From positions 558,001-622,000 of the forward strand of contig NZ_PEBU01000002.1 in assembly GCF_002887595.1 (NCBI RefSeq): DNA of 64,000 nt, given 5' to 3'. The notes below the pieces were generated by a model that saw nothing but the letters and a program-made list of their open reading frames with translations, had not been told where the DNA came from and ran no database searches. Origin of the DNA: Bowmanella denitrificans (GTDB lineage Bacteria; Pseudomonadota; Gammaproteobacteria; Enterobacterales; Alteromonadaceae). Positions 43,757 to 51,947 of the stretch are shown in pieces (the stretch's first letter is position 1; each line of letters begins with the position of its first letter). The translations under genes and the position numbers were made by a program.

Positions 43757-45648
43757 GTTTGTTACAACTAAAAAACGCCCAACTGGCGTTTGGCACGCAT
43801 ACCTTGTTGGATAAAGCCGAACTGGTCATTCAAAGTGCTGAACGTTTGTGTCTGGTCGGTCGCAATGGCTGCGGTAAATCGACCCTGCTGAAAATTATCA
43901 ACGACGAGATGCAACTGGATGACGGTCAGCGTATTGTCACTGGTGGCACGGTGATCGCCAGACTGGAACAGGACCCACCGCTATTAGCCGACCAGAGCAT
44001 ATTTGATTATGTGGCCGAAGGCCTGGCTGAATCCGGTGAAGTGCTCAAAGCCTATTTTCACCACACCCATCTGATTGCCAGCGACCCGTCTGAAGCGAAT
44101 CTGAATAAACTGGAGCGTTTGCAGGCAGAGCTGGAAAGTCTGGATGCCTGGCGACTGGAGCAGCGTATTGAGCAGGTGCTCAACCAACTGTCATTGCCAG
44201 CAGAACAATCCCTGGCCTCGTTGTCCGGTGGCTGGCGTAGAAAAGCTGCGCTGGCGCGCGCTCTGGTGACTGACCCGGACATACTGCTGTTGGATGAGCC
44301 CACCAACCACCTGGACGTCGCCAGTATTCAATGGCTGGAGAAGGTACTGTTGGATTTTAAAGGCACTGTGGTGTTTGTCAGCCATGACCGGGCCTTTATC
44401 CGTGCCATTGCCACCCGTATTATCGATTTGGACCGCGGTAACCTCACTAGCTACCCGGGCAACTATCAGCAGTATCTGGATAAGAAAGCCGAAGATCTGC
44501 AGGTGGAGGAGGCGCAAAACGCCCTGTTCGATAAGCGCTTGTCAGAAGAAGAGACTTGGATCCGCCAGGGCATTAAGGCCCGCCGTACCCGAAATGAAGG
44601 AAGGGTCAGGGCACTTAAAGCGCTGCGCAAAGAACATTCCGAACGTCGCAATCGCCAGGGCACGGCTAAAGTCAGTCTGGCCGATAGTCAGGCGTCGGGT
44701 AAACTGGTGTTTGAAGCCCAGCAATTATCCTATGCTATCGACGGCCATCGTATCGTGGATAATCTCGACCTTAGCGTGTTTCGCGGCGACAAGCTGGCGC
44801 TGATTGGTCCTAATGGCTGTGGTAAAAGTACCTTATTAAAATTATTGCTGGGGCAACTTAAACCTGATAGTGGCTCGGTACGCATGGGTACCGCGCTGGA
44901 ACTGGCGTATTTTGACCAGCACCGCCAGGCGCTGGATCAAAACGCCACCGTGATAGATGCCGTGGCCGATGGTAAAAAAGATATCACCATCAATGGTCGT
45001 ACCCGTCATGCTATCAGTTATCTGCAGGACTATCTGTTTACTCCGGATCGCATCCTGGCACCGGTCAGTTCTCTGTCTGGTGGGGAGCGCAACCGTTTGC
45101 TGCTGGCCAAGCTGTTGGCTAAGCCCAGCAATTTACTGATTCTGGATGAACCGACCAACGACCTGGACGTGGAAACCCTGGAATTGCTGGAAGAGACCCT
45201 GAGCCAGTATCCGGGCACAGTGATTCTGGTCAGCCACGACCGGGAATTTGTCGATAACGTGGTCACTTCCAGTCTGTTTTTTGAAGGCCAGGGTAAAATC
45301 CACGAATTTGTCGGCGGTTATGCCGATGTAATGGCCTGGTATGCGCAACAAAATCAGGTCAAGCAGGAAACTAAAGGACAAAACACCAGTCAAACTGCTG
45401 CAGCAAAGACTTCTGCACAGAAAAGCAAAAAGTTATCATACAAGTTGCAGTTGGAACTTGAGCAGTTACCCGCCAAGATAGAGGCCCTAGAGGAACAAAT
45501 CCAGGCGCTGGAAACCCAGGTCAGTGATCCGGACTTTTTTAAACAGGATCCCAAGAATACCGCCACCATGCTGGATCAGCTTGCCCAGGCCCAACAGGAC
45601 CTGGAGCAGGCGTTTGCCAGATGGGAAGAATTAGATAGTATGTCGTAG
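43753..45648 (+). CDS. uup: ABC-F ATPase Uup
   Basis: The 631-residue soluble ABC-F protein has two ATP-binding domains: Walker A GRNGCGKST (about 36) and GPNGCGKST (about 351), signatures LSGGWRRKAALARAL and LSGGERNRLLLAKLL, and Walker B LLLDEPTNHLD and LILDEPTNDLD. The C-terminal coiled coil (about 560-631, DNA-binding in E. coli Uup) is rich in Glu, Gln, Lys. Uup affects transposon excision and branched DNA and also acts on ribosomes. Start is TTG at 43753 overlapping the stop of the glutaredoxin-like gene. Confidence 0.94.
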   Translation: MSLLQLKNAQLAFGTHTLLDKAELVIQSAERLCLVGRNGCGKSTLLKIINDEMQLDDGQRIVTGGTVIARLEQDPPLLADQSIFDYVAEGLAESGEVLKAYFHHTHLIASDPSEANLNKLERLQAELESLDAWRLEQRIEQVLNQLSLPAEQSLASLSGGWRRKAALARALVTDPDILLLDEPTNHLDVASIQWLEKVLLDFKGTVVFVSHDRAFIRAIATRIIDLDRGNLTSYPGNYQQYLDKKAEDLQVEEAQNALFDKRLSEEETWIRQGIKARRTRNEGRVRALKALRKEHSERRNRQGTAKVSLADSQASGKLVFEAQQLSYAIDGHRIVDNLDLSVFRGDKLALIGPNGCGKSTLLKLLLGQLKPDSGSVRMGTALELAYFDQHRQALDQNATVIDAVADGKKDITINGRTRHAISYLQDYLFTPDRILAPVSSLSGGERNRLLLAKLLAKPSNLLILDEPTNDLDVETLELLEETLSQYPGTVILVSHDREFVDNVVTSSLFFEGQGKIHEFVGGYADVMAWYAQQNQVKQETKGQNTSQTAAAKTSAQKSKKLSYKLQLELEQLPAKIEALEEQIQALETQVSDPDFFKQDPKNTATMLDQLAQAQQDLEQAFARWEELDSMS

Positions 45649-45686
45649 CACATCAGACAAGTGCTTGAAGTAAAACAGGATTTCAG

Positions 45687-47366
45687 ATGAATAAAAACAG
45701 CTTATTGCCACTTTCCGCCTTGAGTCTGGCTATTTTCGCTTCCGGCGCTTTTGCCGCCAGCTACCAGGTTGTGCCGCTGGATGCCACCGACAAGGGGCAA
45801 TACACTTTTGCCAGCGGGATAAGCGGCGATGGGGATGTATTGCTGACGTTGGATACGCCTTACAGCCCATTGATTGATATCAGTTTGCTGGATCTGGACA
45901 ATAACGAAGCACTAAGCAATCTGCTTGAATCACCTGATGATGTGAAAAATGGTGTTATCAGCAAGAAAGACCTGGCGGTTTTGTTTGCTTACGTCAACAG
46001 CCAGGCCGATAGCAGCCCGTTGGTTCAAAGAATTGCCCGGTATGTTGCTTATCTGTCAGATAACGACGGCAGTGAAAAACTCACTGGTTTTGATGTCACA
46101 GACAGTGATCTGGGTGATTTAACTAATAGTGTCACCGTTTCGCCAGGCAAGGTTAATACAGACGGCGTAGTGGTGGGGACCAGTTCTGCGCCTTACCTGA
46201 AATTAGCCTACACCAATGAATCCGATGACGAGCTCACCTATCTTATTCGTGACTTTGCCAGTCGTGGTTTTGTCAGGATTAACGGTCAGACCGTCGCACT
46301 GGTACCGCAGGAAGTGACATTAGGCGGCTACAGCGAAGCGCTGGGGGTTTCTGATAATCTATGGGTGGCGGGGATTAGCTCGGTAGATAAGCCCGAGGGC
46401 ATGGACACCGCCATTGCAAACTGCGATGACGATGAAAAACGTCCGGATGTACCAGTGGAGTATTGTTACAGCAATGCCAGAAGCATTGGTTATATGAACA
46501 AGGCAACACTATGGAAACTGGATAATCAGGGTAATATGCTGGATAGCAAAACCTTTGATCTTCCTTTTACTCCCGCAGAAGATGACCCCAATTTTTACCC
46601 ATCCCGGGCGGTGGATGTAAATAACGCTGGTATTGCCGTTGGCACCAGTTTTGATCGCTACCCGCAAAACAATGATGCCACTCGCGGCTTTGCCGCCGTG
46701 TTTGCGGACGGTAAAACCACTGTTTTTGCCAATAACGAAGGTTACACTAATCAAACCCTACGCGATAATCCTTATCTAAGTTGGGCTGCTGCGATTAATA
46801 ACCACAATCAGGTGGTAGGCCAGACCCTGAAGTTAGTGAATGGTTTTCAGCGCACCAAATTCTTTGTGTATGACCTGGATGAACAAACTCTGGAATACCC
46901 GGATGACTTCTTTCCGGGTTCATCCAGTGTCGCCAGAGATATTAACGATGCCGGCTTGGTGGTAGGTGACGGTGAAGTTGAAACTACGATTGGCAGCGCC
47001 AACCGCCGCCGAGCTGCGTTTTTATATGATCTGAACGATAATCAGTTCCGCAATCTGAATGATTTAGTCGCCTGTGACAGTCCTTATACTCTGGTACAGG
47101 GCAATGCCATTAACGAAAATGGTGAAATTGCTGCCACCGCCTTATACAAGCGCGCAAAGCTGGATATTGTCGGTGAACCCTTGCTGGACGATGCCGGTAA
47201 CCAGATTATGGAAGAAGCCGCGGTAGCGGTGAAACTGGTGCCTATTCCGGGCGGCAATATCGATGACTGCAGTTCAGATGACGATAAGATTGAGCGTCAG
47301 GGCGCCAGCTTTGGCTGGTGGATGCTAGGTCTGCTTGGGTTGGGTGGTCTGATCCGCAGACGTTAA
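45687..47366 (+). CDS. DUF3466 family protein with C-terminal sorting tail
   Basis: The 559-residue secreted protein has a signal peptide (LPLSALSLAIFASGAFAAS) and DUF3466 repeats with phrases such as VDVNNAGIAVG, WAAAINNHNQVVGQ and ARDINDAGLVVGDGE. These resemble the HAF repeats of surface proteins. The C-terminus FGWWMLGLLGLGGLIRRR is a short membrane segment followed by Arg, the form of GlyGly-CTERM/PEP-CTERM tails cut by rhombosortase-type proteases. It sits between uup and rmf as in vibrios. Function unknown; cell-surface or secreted location is inferred. Confidence 0.85.
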   Translation: MNKNSLLPLSALSLAIFASGAFAASYQVVPLDATDKGQYTFASGISGDGDVLLTLDTPYSPLIDISLLDLDNNEALSNLLESPDDVKNGVISKKDLAVLFAYVNSQADSSPLVQRIARYVAYLSDNDGSEKLTGFDVTDSDLGDLTNSVTVSPGKVNTDGVVVGTSSAPYLKLAYTNESDDELTYLIRDFASRGFVRINGQTVALVPQEVTLGGYSEALGVSDNLWVAGISSVDKPEGMDTAIANCDDDEKRPDVPVEYCYSNARSIGYMNKATLWKLDNQGNMLDSKTFDLPFTPAEDDPNFYPSRAVDVNNAGIAVGTSFDRYPQNNDATRGFAAVFADGKTTVFANNEGYTNQTLRDNPYLSWAAAINNHNQVVGQTLKLVNGFQRTKFFVYDLDEQTLEYPDDFFPGSSSVARDINDAGLVVGDGEVETTIGSANRRRAAFLYDLNDNQFRNLNDLVACDSPYTLVQGNAINENGEIAATALYKRAKLDIVGEPLLDDAGNQIMEEAAVAVKLVPIPGGNIDDCSSDDDKIERQGASFGWWMLGLLGLGGLIRRR

Positions 47367-47378
47367 TGCTGATTTAGT

Positions 47379-47411
47379 GCATTCAATGGGCGTTAATGGC
47401 TCATTGAATGC
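47379..47411 (+). terminator. Hairpin after DUF3466
   Basis: GCATTCAATG (47379-47388) pairs with CATTGAATGC (47402-47411). There is no T-run, so it may stabilise the transcript end rather than terminate. Confidence 0.4.
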
Positions 47412-47692
47412 GCAGTCTGTTGTACTGGCACTGTGTTCCTGCCAGACATTCTCGCTCAAGGCTTTTCACTTGATGCTCCCCCGAGCTGCCCGCAGACAGG
47501 CCTTTATGCAAGACAGGTCAGAATATCTTCTTAATATGACAAAATGATGTAAGAAAAATTTCAACTGATTTCATGCGCTTAAAAATTTCAAGTGGATGAG
47601 TGCACTAAGTATGGTTGAACCATCAGGCCGAATTCGATATCACATACAAGTGGTCGCAAGATCACATTGTTAAATTACGGATGAGGTATCTA
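47412..47692. other. Gene-free region before rmf
   Basis: No gene is seen. The string AAAAATTTCAA occurs twice in the same direction (47554-47564 and 47581-47591, 27 bp apart). The start of rmf is inside a longer open frame from 47615 that does not look coding before 47693. The rmf promoter should be here, but no clear elements were found. Confidence 0.45.
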
Positions 47693-47869
47693 ATGAAAAG
47701 ACAGAAGAGAGATAAACTTTCCCGTGCCCATGCAAAGGGTTATCAAGCCGGCATCTCAGGTCGTTCCAAAGAAAATTGTCCTTATCAAACTACAGATTCC
47801 CGTTCCCAATGGTTAGGGGGTTGGCGAGCGGCTCAGGAAGATAGAAGTACTGGGTTGGCGAATCGCTGA
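47693..47869 (+). CDS. rmf: Ribosome modulation factor
   Basis: A 58-residue basic protein nearly identical in key parts to E. coli Rmf (KRQKRDKLSRAHAKGYQAG, then CPYQT and SQWLGGWR). Rmf binds 70S ribosomes in stationary phase and forms inactive 100S dimers. ATG 47693 is chosen because GAGG is six bases upstream and the protein then begins MKRQKRD as in the family. It is convergent with fabA, with a shared terminator. In E. coli rmf is also beside fabA. Confidence 0.96.
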   Translation: MKRQKRDKLSRAHAKGYQAGISGRSKENCPYQTTDSRSQWLGGWRAAQEDRSTGLANR

Positions 47870-47912
47870 CATGGTTTAACTTTGCCGTTTAGCACGGCCT
47901 CAACCAGATAAA

Positions 47913-47934
47913 AAAAGCCCCAGACGGGGCTTTT
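47913..47934. terminator. Bidirectional terminator between rmf and fabA
   Basis: AAAAGCCCC (47913-47921) pairs with GGGGCTTTT (47926-47934) around AGAC. A-run and T-run on opposite sides let it work for both convergent genes. Confidence 0.9.
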
Positions 47935-47957
47935 GACGTTTTAGTAAAGCAGGGGCC

Positions 47958-48476
47958 TTAGAAGTTACTGGTATCCTGAAACAGGCCAACTTTTAAGTCT
48001 TTTGCTTCATATATCTTACGGCCATCGACTTCAACACAGCCGTCCGCCAATCCCATAAACAGCTTACGCTTGATGACGCGTTTCATATCAATACGGTAAG
48101 TCACTTTTTTTGCGGTAGGCAAAATTTGCCCGGTAAATTTGACTTCACCCACTCCCAATGCCCGGCCTTTGCCGGGGCCATCAGACCACCCCAGGAAAAA
48201 GCCTACTAACTGCCACATGGCATCCAGCCCCAGACAGCCAGGCATAACCGGGTCGCCAGGGAAGTGGCAGTCAAAGAACCACAGGTCCGGCGAGATATCC
48301 AGTTCGGCCACAATATGACCCTTGTCGAAGGCACCACCTTCCTCACCTATACTGACGATTCTGTCCATCATCAACATGTTTGGAGCGGGGAGCTGGCTGT
48401 TACCTGGTCCGAATAGTTCGCCACGGCTACAGGCCAGCAGGTCTTCTCTGGAGAAACTGTTTTTTCTGCTTGTCAT
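47958..48476 (-). CDS. fabA: 3-hydroxydecanoyl-ACP dehydratase/isomerase FabA
   Basis: A 172-residue cytosolic enzyme that dehydrates 3-hydroxydecanoyl-ACP and isomerises the product to cis-3-decenoyl-ACP, the entry to unsaturated fatty acids. Catalytic His71 and Asp85 lie in [20 protein letters not shown], equivalent to His70/Asp84 in E. coli. A FabR-like palindrome is 40-60 bp upstream. Convergent with rmf. Length and sequence are standard. Confidence 0.98.
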   Translation of the reverse strand: MTSRKNSFSREDLLACSRGELFGPGNSQLPAPNMLMMDRIVSIGEEGGAFDKGHIVAELDISPDLWFFDCHFPGDPVMPGCLGLDAMWQLVGFFLGWSDGPGKGRALGVGEVKFTGQILPTAKKVTYRIDMKRVIKRKLFMGLADGCVEVDGRKIYEAKDLKVGLFQDTSNF

Positions 48477-48516
48477 AATTCTCTTGAAGGTTGGTGCAAA
48501 ATCAGCGGCTTAATTT

Positions 48517-48534
48517 AGCGAACAGTCGTACGCT
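48517..48534 (-). promoter_or_regulatory. FabR-like operator upstream of fabA
   Basis: AGCGAACAGTCGTACGCT resembles the FabR palindrome AGCGTACA-NN-TGTACGCT, with about 14 of 16 bases matching from memory. Flanking bases extend the symmetry (TTT/AAA). FabR represses fabA and fabB when unsaturated acyl chains are plentiful. Location 40 bp before the fabA start fits an operator. Confidence 0.55.
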
Positions 48535-48645
48535 AAACAACTCTGAACAGTAAGATTTAGCCGAATTTTTCATTCATGATTGGAGTTTACCCACAAACCT
48601 GAATATCAGATACTGTTGGCAGGACCTGTTCACAAAAGTTTCATC

Positions 48646-48894
48646 ATGCCAAACAGCAGTAACCCCAACGCAGATAAACAGAAGCGCTTTCGTGAAAGGC
48701 AGCGCGCCAAAGGTAACAAAGAAGTACGTGGCTATGTGACTCCCAAAGGCATGCAGTGTTACAAGGAACTGTCGGAGAAAAGTGGCTGGACAGACGGTGA
48801 ATTGCTGAATAATGCGTTACGCATAACCTATGCCGCCTATCGCTGTGGACAGATTAAGCTGTTAAACGAGTGGCTTAAAAGTAACGACTGTTAG
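48646..48894 (+). CDS. Small protein with ribbon-helix-helix-like C-terminal half
   Basis: An 82-residue protein that I do not recognise firmly. A basic N-terminal region (DKQKRFRERQRAKGNKEVRG) is followed by VTPKGMQCYKELSEKSGWTD and ELLNNALRIT. This pattern (basic arm, beta strand V..YV.PK, helix, turn, helix) resembles ribbon-helix-helix repressors such as the plasmid copy-control protein RepB/CopB. ATG 48646 is used; the frame opens at TTG 48580 without family support. Its end overlaps the convergent Na/Pi gene by four nt. It is divergent from fabA. Confidence 0.6.
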   Translation: MPNSSNPNADKQKRFRERQRAKGNKEVRGYVTPKGMQCYKELSEKSGWTDGELLNNALRITYAAYRCGQIKLLNEWLKSNDC

Positions 48895-50402
48895 CTTGCC
48901 AATATTGGCGGATGCTGGCCACTCTCCAGAATGCGGCGCTGGCAGCGCAGACAGGCGCTCAGGCCCTGCAGGGCTTTTTCCAGTATGGCGGCATCCAGAT
49001 GCTGGCTCATACTGATGCGAATCAGACGGTGACGCAGTTGTTTATAGCTCTGATTTAATGCCTGCCAGGGCGTATCCAACCCTTCGCTCATCTGGCGTTG
49101 CAAGTCAGCAAAATGCTGTACCTGTGCAAGCCAGTCCTGCACATCTTCTGCAAAAGGCGTGGCGGTCAAGGCATCGGCCTGTGCAATAAAATCCAGATAC
49201 GCTTCAAGGGCAGACGAAAAGCCATGCAGGTCAGCCATGGCCTGCTCAAAATCTTGTCCTTGTTGCTCGGTAAGCGGGTTGCGGCTGGCTTTGCTGATAA
49301 ATTCGCGGATCTCATCCACCCGGCCCTGCAACCTGTCCAGTTTGACGTCTGTTTGTTGTGCTTGCGGCAATTCGAGAATGGCTAATCGCAGCAAGGCTGT
49401 CTCTCTTTGCACCGCGCCCAGGGCCAAATCGGGTATGGCTGCCAGGTTGGTATCCAATTGGGTATAGCGGTTAACCCGACGAAAACGGCTTAATAGCCAG
49501 GCGGACATTTTCGGCTCCACCGGTAACATCAGCATTACGCCCAGTAAGTTAAAGCCACTGTGAAAAAGGGCCAGAAACAATGGCATATGACTGGCCGTGC
49601 CCAACCAGTCTGCCAGCCCCCAGGTCAGCAGCGGAAGCAGACACAACGCCACCAGTCCGGTCAGCAGATTAAACAGTACATGGGCCATAACCAGGCGTTT
49701 AGCTCCTGCTGAGGCGCCCAAACTGGCAAGTAACGCCGTGGAAGTTGTACCGATATTGGCACCAATCACTGCCGCTGCGGCTAATTCCCAGTCGCCCATG
49801 CCTGACGCCGATGCCGTTAAGATTATCGCAATGGCGGCGCTGGATGATTGCGTTAGGATGGTAAGAATCACCCCCAACCCCAGGCCCACCAGTAAAGGGC
49901 TGTTTATCCATTGGGTCAGGCTGGCGGGGTCAAACTGTACGGCGGAAAAGCTGCTTTGCAGCGCACTGATGCCCATAAACAGTAGGCCAAAGCCTGCCAG
50001 CGCCATACCCAGGGATTGTCCCCGTACCTTTGGCGAAAACACCTTAAGGAGCGCACCAATGCCGATAAGGGGGTAGGTGAATGCAGCCATATCCAGCTTA
50101 AAGCCGATGAGCGTTACCAACCAGGCGGTAAGGGTGGTGCCGACGTTGCTGCCGAAAATCACCCACACCGACTGGGCAAAACTCATCAGGCCAGCATTGA
50201 CAAATCCAATGGTGGCAACCGTCACAGCACTGGAAGATTGCACCAGCCCGGTTACCACCACCCCGGCCACAAAGCCGCGCCAGCGACTGCTGATCCATTT
50301 TCCCAGCATATGTTCCAGGGCTTTACCACCAGCTATTTTTAAGCCTTCGGTCATCAGCCACATGCCCAGCAAGAAGAGTCCCAGCGCACCTAATAACTGC
50401 AT
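48891..50402 (-). CDS. Na+/phosphate cotransporter family protein (YjbB/NptA-like)
   Basis: The 503-residue inner-membrane protein has the two inverted QSSSA repeats (VQSSSAVTVATIGFVNAG near 55-72 and TQSSSAAIAIILTASASG near 185-202) of the Na/Pi cotransporter family, eight or so helices, and a C-terminal PhoU-like helical domain (about 330-500). Such proteins export or import phosphate with Na+. E. coli YjbB exports phosphate. It follows the beta-CASP nuclease gene by 11 nt on the same strand, so the pair is probably an operon. Confidence 0.9.
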   Translation of the reverse strand: MQLLGALGLFLLGMWLMTEGLKIAGGKALEHMLGKWISSRWRGFVAGVVVTGLVQSSSAVTVATIGFVNAGLMSFAQSVWVIFGSNVGTTLTAWLVTLIGFKLDMAAFTYPLIGIGALLKVFSPKVRGQSLGMALAGFGLLFMGISALQSSFSAVQFDPASLTQWINSPLLVGLGLGVILTILTQSSSAAIAIILTASASGMGDWELAAAAVIGANIGTTSTALLASLGASAGAKRLVMAHVLFNLLTGLVALCLLPLLTWGLADWLGTASHMPLFLALFHSGFNLLGVMLMLPVEPKMSAWLLSRFRRVNRYTQLDTNLAAIPDLALGAVQRETALLRLAILELPQAQQTDVKLDRLQGRVDEIREFISKASRNPLTEQQGQDFEQAMADLHGFSSALEAYLDFIAQADALTATPFAEDVQDWLAQVQHFADLQRQMSEGLDTPWQALNQSYKQLRHRLIRISMSQHLDAAILEKALQGLSACLRCQRRILESGQHPPILAS

Positions 50403-50413
50403 GTTTGGTTTTC

Positions 50414-51817
50414 CTAAAACACCATGGATTGATGTTGTGACGGCATCTCAACCGCTAAGGTCTGTTCTTGCCAGAGTCGTTGCGCCAGGGCCTGCTGGGC
50501 CTGTGGCTCACCATGCACCAGAATTACTTTGGGCTGAGGTTTGAACTGACCAATCCATTTAACTAAACCAGATTGACCGGCATGGGCGGAAAAGCCCCCC
50601 AGAGTCTCTATGCGGGCCTTAACCAGATAGGGTTCACCGAAGAGTTTGATGTGCTTGGCTCCGTCTACCAAAATACGCCCCAGGGTGCCACGGGCCTGAA
50701 AACCCACAAATATTAGGGTGTTGTTTTTATTCCAGATACGCTGCTTAAAATGATGGCGGATACGGCCACCGTTACACATACCGCTGCCGGCAATAACAAT
50801 GGCGCCCCTGGCCACTTTATTGATAGCCATGGAGTCTTCTGGCGTGACCGCCATAAACAAATTGGGCAGAAAATCTTCCAGCGGTTTGCGGTGATCTAAC
50901 TGCAGGTGCGCAGTATCTTCTTCTGATAACAGCGCCACCCATTTTTCATACACCCTGGTCACTTCGATGGCCATTGGGCTGTCGAGAAAGATTTGCCAGT
51001 TATCCAATTTGCCCTGCTGATGCAAGCAACCCAGATAGAACAACAGTTCCTGGGTGCGCCCAACCGCGAAGGAGGGGATCATCACGTTGCCGCCACGCTG
51101 CCAGGTCTCGGCCAGAATATTTTGCAACTGCGCAAGGGTGTCGGTTTCGTTGCGGTGTTCGCGATCGCCGTAGGTGCTTTCCATCAGTACCATATCGGCA
51201 TGTTTCAGATAGCTGGGGTCGTTCATCAGTACCGCATTGCGTTTACCTAAATCCCCGCTGAAAACCAGACATTTATCGCGACCACGCTCCTTGAAGTTCA
51301 GCTCAACAATGGCAGAGCCAAGAATGTGCCCGGCATCATGCAGGGTAAACGCGGCATCCTGAGTCAATTGCCTGCTTTGCAGATAATCCAGACCTTCACA
51401 CTGGTGTATGGCTTGCTCTACATCCTGCAGGCGATACTGGGGCTTGAGTAGTTTTTTGCCCTGGCGCTTGCGCCTGAGATTTTCCCGTTCCAGATCCCGC
51501 TCATACAGCCCGGCTGAGTCCTTTAGCATGATCCTGAGCAAGTCCACCGTGGCCTTGGTACAGAAAATCGGGCCGTCAAACCCCTGATGCACCAGCCTGG
51601 GTAACAAACCTGAGTGGTCCAGATGCGCATGGGACAAAATCACCGCATTGATGGTTTGTGGATTGAAATGAAAGTCATCAGACTCCAGGCGCTCAATAAT
51701 ATCGCCGCCCTGATGCATGCCACAGTCCAGTAGAATGCGACCGAAACTATCCGATTCGAGTAAATGACAGCTGCCGGTCACTTCCTGTGCTGCGCCGAGA
51801 AAACTGATGGTGGCCAT
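50414..51817 (-). CDS. Beta-CASP MBL-fold nuclease (YSH1/CPSF type)
   Basis: The 467-residue protein has the metallo-beta-lactamase motifs SHAHLDHSG and HDAGHILGSA, and the beta-CASP part SFAVGRTQELLFYL, ending near FSAHAGQSGLVKW. Proteins of this COG1236 class are endo- or exonucleases acting on RNA; in bacteria roles are not settled. ATG 51817 is preferred to the ATG 69 bases upstream because AAGGAATAAAC precedes it and the protein then starts with the family strand ATISFLGAAQEVTGS. The gene is upstream of a Na/Pi transporter in a likely operon. Confidence 0.88.
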   Translation of the reverse strand: MATISFLGAAQEVTGSCHLLESDSFGRILLDCGMHQGGDIIERLESDDFHFNPQTINAVILSHAHLDHSGLLPRLVHQGFDGPIFCTKATVDLLRIMLKDSAGLYERDLERENLRRKRQGKKLLKPQYRLQDVEQAIHQCEGLDYLQSRQLTQDAAFTLHDAGHILGSAIVELNFKERGRDKCLVFSGDLGKRNAVLMNDPSYLKHADMVLMESTYGDREHRNETDTLAQLQNILAETWQRGGNVMIPSFAVGRTQELLFYLGCLHQQGKLDNWQIFLDSPMAIEVTRVYEKWVALLSEEDTAHLQLDHRKPLEDFLPNLFMAVTPEDSMAINKVARGAIVIAGSGMCNGGRIRHHFKQRIWNKNNTLIFVGFQARGTLGRILVDGAKHIKLFGEPYLVKARIETLGGFSAHAGQSGLVKWIGQFKPQPKVILVHGEPQAQQALAQRLWQEQTLAVEMPSQHQSMVF

Positions 51818-51919
51818 ATGTTTATTCCTTGTTGAATGCTCAAATGTAGCGCGATTTTTTAACGTTATCACGCTCTGGCCATACATGGATTGATATGGAT
51901 CAGCGCCAAGGAAAGGAGA

Positions 51920-51939
51920 AGGCCGGTCTGCACCGGCCT
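51920..51939 (-). terminator. Terminator after the rhomboid gene
   Basis: AGGCCGGT and ACCGGCCT (51932-51939 and 51920-51927) pair around a four-base loop; reading leftward it is followed by a pyrimidine run (TCTCCTTTCC). Confidence 0.75.
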
Positions 51940-51947
51940 GAAAATAT

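Noticed and set aside
47615-47692. Upstream start for rmf adding 26 residues
   Set aside because: Rmf proteins start at MKRQKRD and a good ribosome binding site lies just before 47693.
50077-50544. 155-codon plus-strand frame opposite the Na/Pi and beta-CASP genes
   Set aside because: It spans the junction of two real minus-strand genes and its sequence has no recognisable features.
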